Below are positions 6,026 to 6,728 of a DNA stretch of 6,728 bases, piece by piece. Numbering within the stretch: the stretch's first letter is position 1; every line of letters begins with the position of its first letter. The position numbers and the translations under genes are program-made. The notes under the pieces are model-generated. The model had not been told where the DNA came from and ran no database searches. It was given only the letters and a program-made list of their open reading frames with translations. The stretch spans positions 1 through 6,728 of the forward strand of contig JAKAAL010000228.1 in assembly GCA_021802375.1 (NCBI GenBank). Reading direction: 5' to 3'. Source of the stretch: Bacillota bacterium (GTDB lineage: Bacteria > Bacillota_E > Sulfobacillia > Sulfobacillales > Sulfobacillaceae).

Positions 6026-6537
6026 CTAATGAGCCTCTTGGATGGCCCATCGCACCTTCCGCACGATGGCGTCGGGATCGAATACGCCTTGGTTGTCGAT
6101 TTCCGCAGCCCATGGCAACTGAACGGTCATGGCCAATGCATTGATTTGTGAAATCCGGTCATCAGACACCGGGATATGGATCGACGCGTCACGATGGTGA
6201 ATGCGTCCAGACACTGGGTGCCATTCGCCACCACTCGGATTGGTACAACGGTGGCCGATCGCCCCAGTTCATCCAACAGCCATTGGGTATAACGCGATGC
6301 TCCCGTGGATTCAAAGCAGAGGATCTCCGCATGCTCCATTTCCGTTTTCAATGCTTGGAGGACAGCCTGAAAGCCGCGGCGCTCGTAATCAGGATGTGTT
6401 CCCCCGAGGGTTTCGTAAACCGCCAGGAATATCGGCTCTACCCGAACAAACCGTATGCCAAGACGGGTTTCCAACAGCTCTGCAATCGTGGATTTGCCCG
6501 CACCTTTTGGGCCTATCAATACGACAACTTGCGGCAT
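6026..6537 (-). pseudogene. P-loop (AAA/kinase-like) NTPase gene with a one-base frameshift
   Basis: From ATG 6537 the protein begins MPQVVVLIGPKGAGKST, with a Walker A motif at residues 9-17, as in small nucleotide or shikimate-type kinases. The frame is good to about residue 111 (IRVVANGTQCLD) and then degenerates. The minus-strand frame shifted by one base continues with RDASIHIPVSDDRISQIN and ends at TAG 6026-6028. The break is near 6205-6207. Restoring one base after the GA there (GAx-CGC) would read CL-(D/E)-RIHHRDASIHIP and give about 170 residues, the expected size for such a domain. It is either a sequencing error or a recent inactivation; both halves still look conserved. TTG 6567 is a possible upstream start, but its GGAGG directly abuts it. 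The real SD for ATG 6537 is weak (GGGAG, about 13 nt away). Substrate unknown. Confidence 0.75.
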
Positions 6538-6621
6538 AAGAATTTGACCACTCCCTTCCGCCGACAACCTCCGGACCGTGATCCCATGCTATCCTTGTGG
6601 CGCAAGCGCAGCGCTGACCAT

Positions 6622-6649
6622 GTGTGAAGAAATCACCGTGAGATCACAC
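6622..6649. repeat. Nested inverted repeats between the kinase-like gene and the right-edge gene
   Basis: GTGTGA (6622-6627) pairs with TCACAC (6644-6649), and inside this TCAC (6633-6636) pairs with GTGA (6638-6641). The half-sites resemble the TGTGA/TCACA halves of CRP-type sites, but the spacing is not the usual 6 bp. The region lies 5-32 bp after the stop of the right-edge gene and upstream of the kinase-like gene, so it could be a transcript-end structure or an operator. There is no T-run. Confidence 0.35.
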
Positions 6650-6653
6650 GCAT

Positions 6654-6728
6654 TCAGTCGGGACTCGCGCCGTCATCAAGTTGGTGCTGCAACTGTTGAA
6701 TTTTCGCCTCCAACTGGTCTATCCGGCG
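6654..6728 (-). CDS. C-terminal end of a gene, coiled-coil tail (partial)
   Basis: The minus strand is open from the right edge for 24 codons to TGA at 6656-6654 and reads RRIDQLEAKIQQLQHQL followed by DDGASPD. Ile, Leu, Ile, Leu and Leu fall at a and d positions of successive heptads, a short leucine-zipper-like coiled coil ending in an acidic tail. MerR-family regulators often end in such a helix, so that is one guess, but 24 residues cannot prove it. The rest of the gene lies outside the window. It is on the same strand as the kinase-like gene, whose start is 116 bp further on. Confidence 0.55.
   Translation of the reverse strand, partial: RRIDQLEAKIQQLQHQLDDGASPD

Noticed and set aside
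6127..6201. The unshifted C-terminus of the P-loop protein as a genuine alternative ending
   Set aside because: Its sequence after TQCLD is Arg/Ser-rich and unlike the family, while the shifted frame gives a coherent RDASIHIPVSDD continuation.

Overview
This window looks like ordinary bacterial chromosome of moderately high GC content, with AAGGAGG-type ribosome binding sites and sigma-A/sigma-70-like promoters. The strong Shine-Dalgarno (SD) sites and the MMPL, TetR and MFS gene types would suit a Gram-positive (Firmicutes-like, perhaps Sulfobacillus-like) organism. That is an inference from style only, since there is no rRNA or other taxonomic marker. I see no tRNA, rRNA, CRISPR array, insertion sequence or phage gene.

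Left part (1-2283, minus strand): one long reading frame of 761 codons, open to the left edge. It encodes an RND-superfamily MMPL-type membrane exporter and lacks only its last residues and stop codon. The frame is easy to miss because it has no stop inside the window. The first 25 bases of the window are an almost exact inverted copy (24/25) of bases 487-511 inside the same gene, so the extreme left end may be an assembly or amplification junction.

Middle part (2284-3999): a compact divergent control region separates the exporter from a plus-strand TetR-family regulator with a WHG-type C-terminal domain. It holds back-to-back promoters whose -10 boxes form an 8-bp inverted repeat, plus two copies of the dyad GACAnTGTC. 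A cysteine hydrolase of the isochorismatase fold follows 59 bp after the regulator and is probably co-transcribed with it. The simplest reading is that TetR represses the exporter and itself, and that an inducing small molecule is pumped out by the exporter and perhaps degraded by the hydrolase. The best SD site of tetR faces an ACG codon rather than a normal start.

Right part (4087-6728, minus strand): a 12-TM MFS transporter with its own leader and candidate promoter, an unrecognised 139-residue protein with three clustered cysteines, a P-loop kinase-like gene broken by an apparent one-base deletion, and the last 24 codons of a gene ending in a short leucine-zipper-like coiled coil. The hydrolase and MFS genes converge across an 87-bp gap with one imperfect hairpin.

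I do not see convincing evidence of a novel multi-gene system. The points most worth checking are the divergent operator, the tetR start codon, the terminal inverted repeat and the frameshift.
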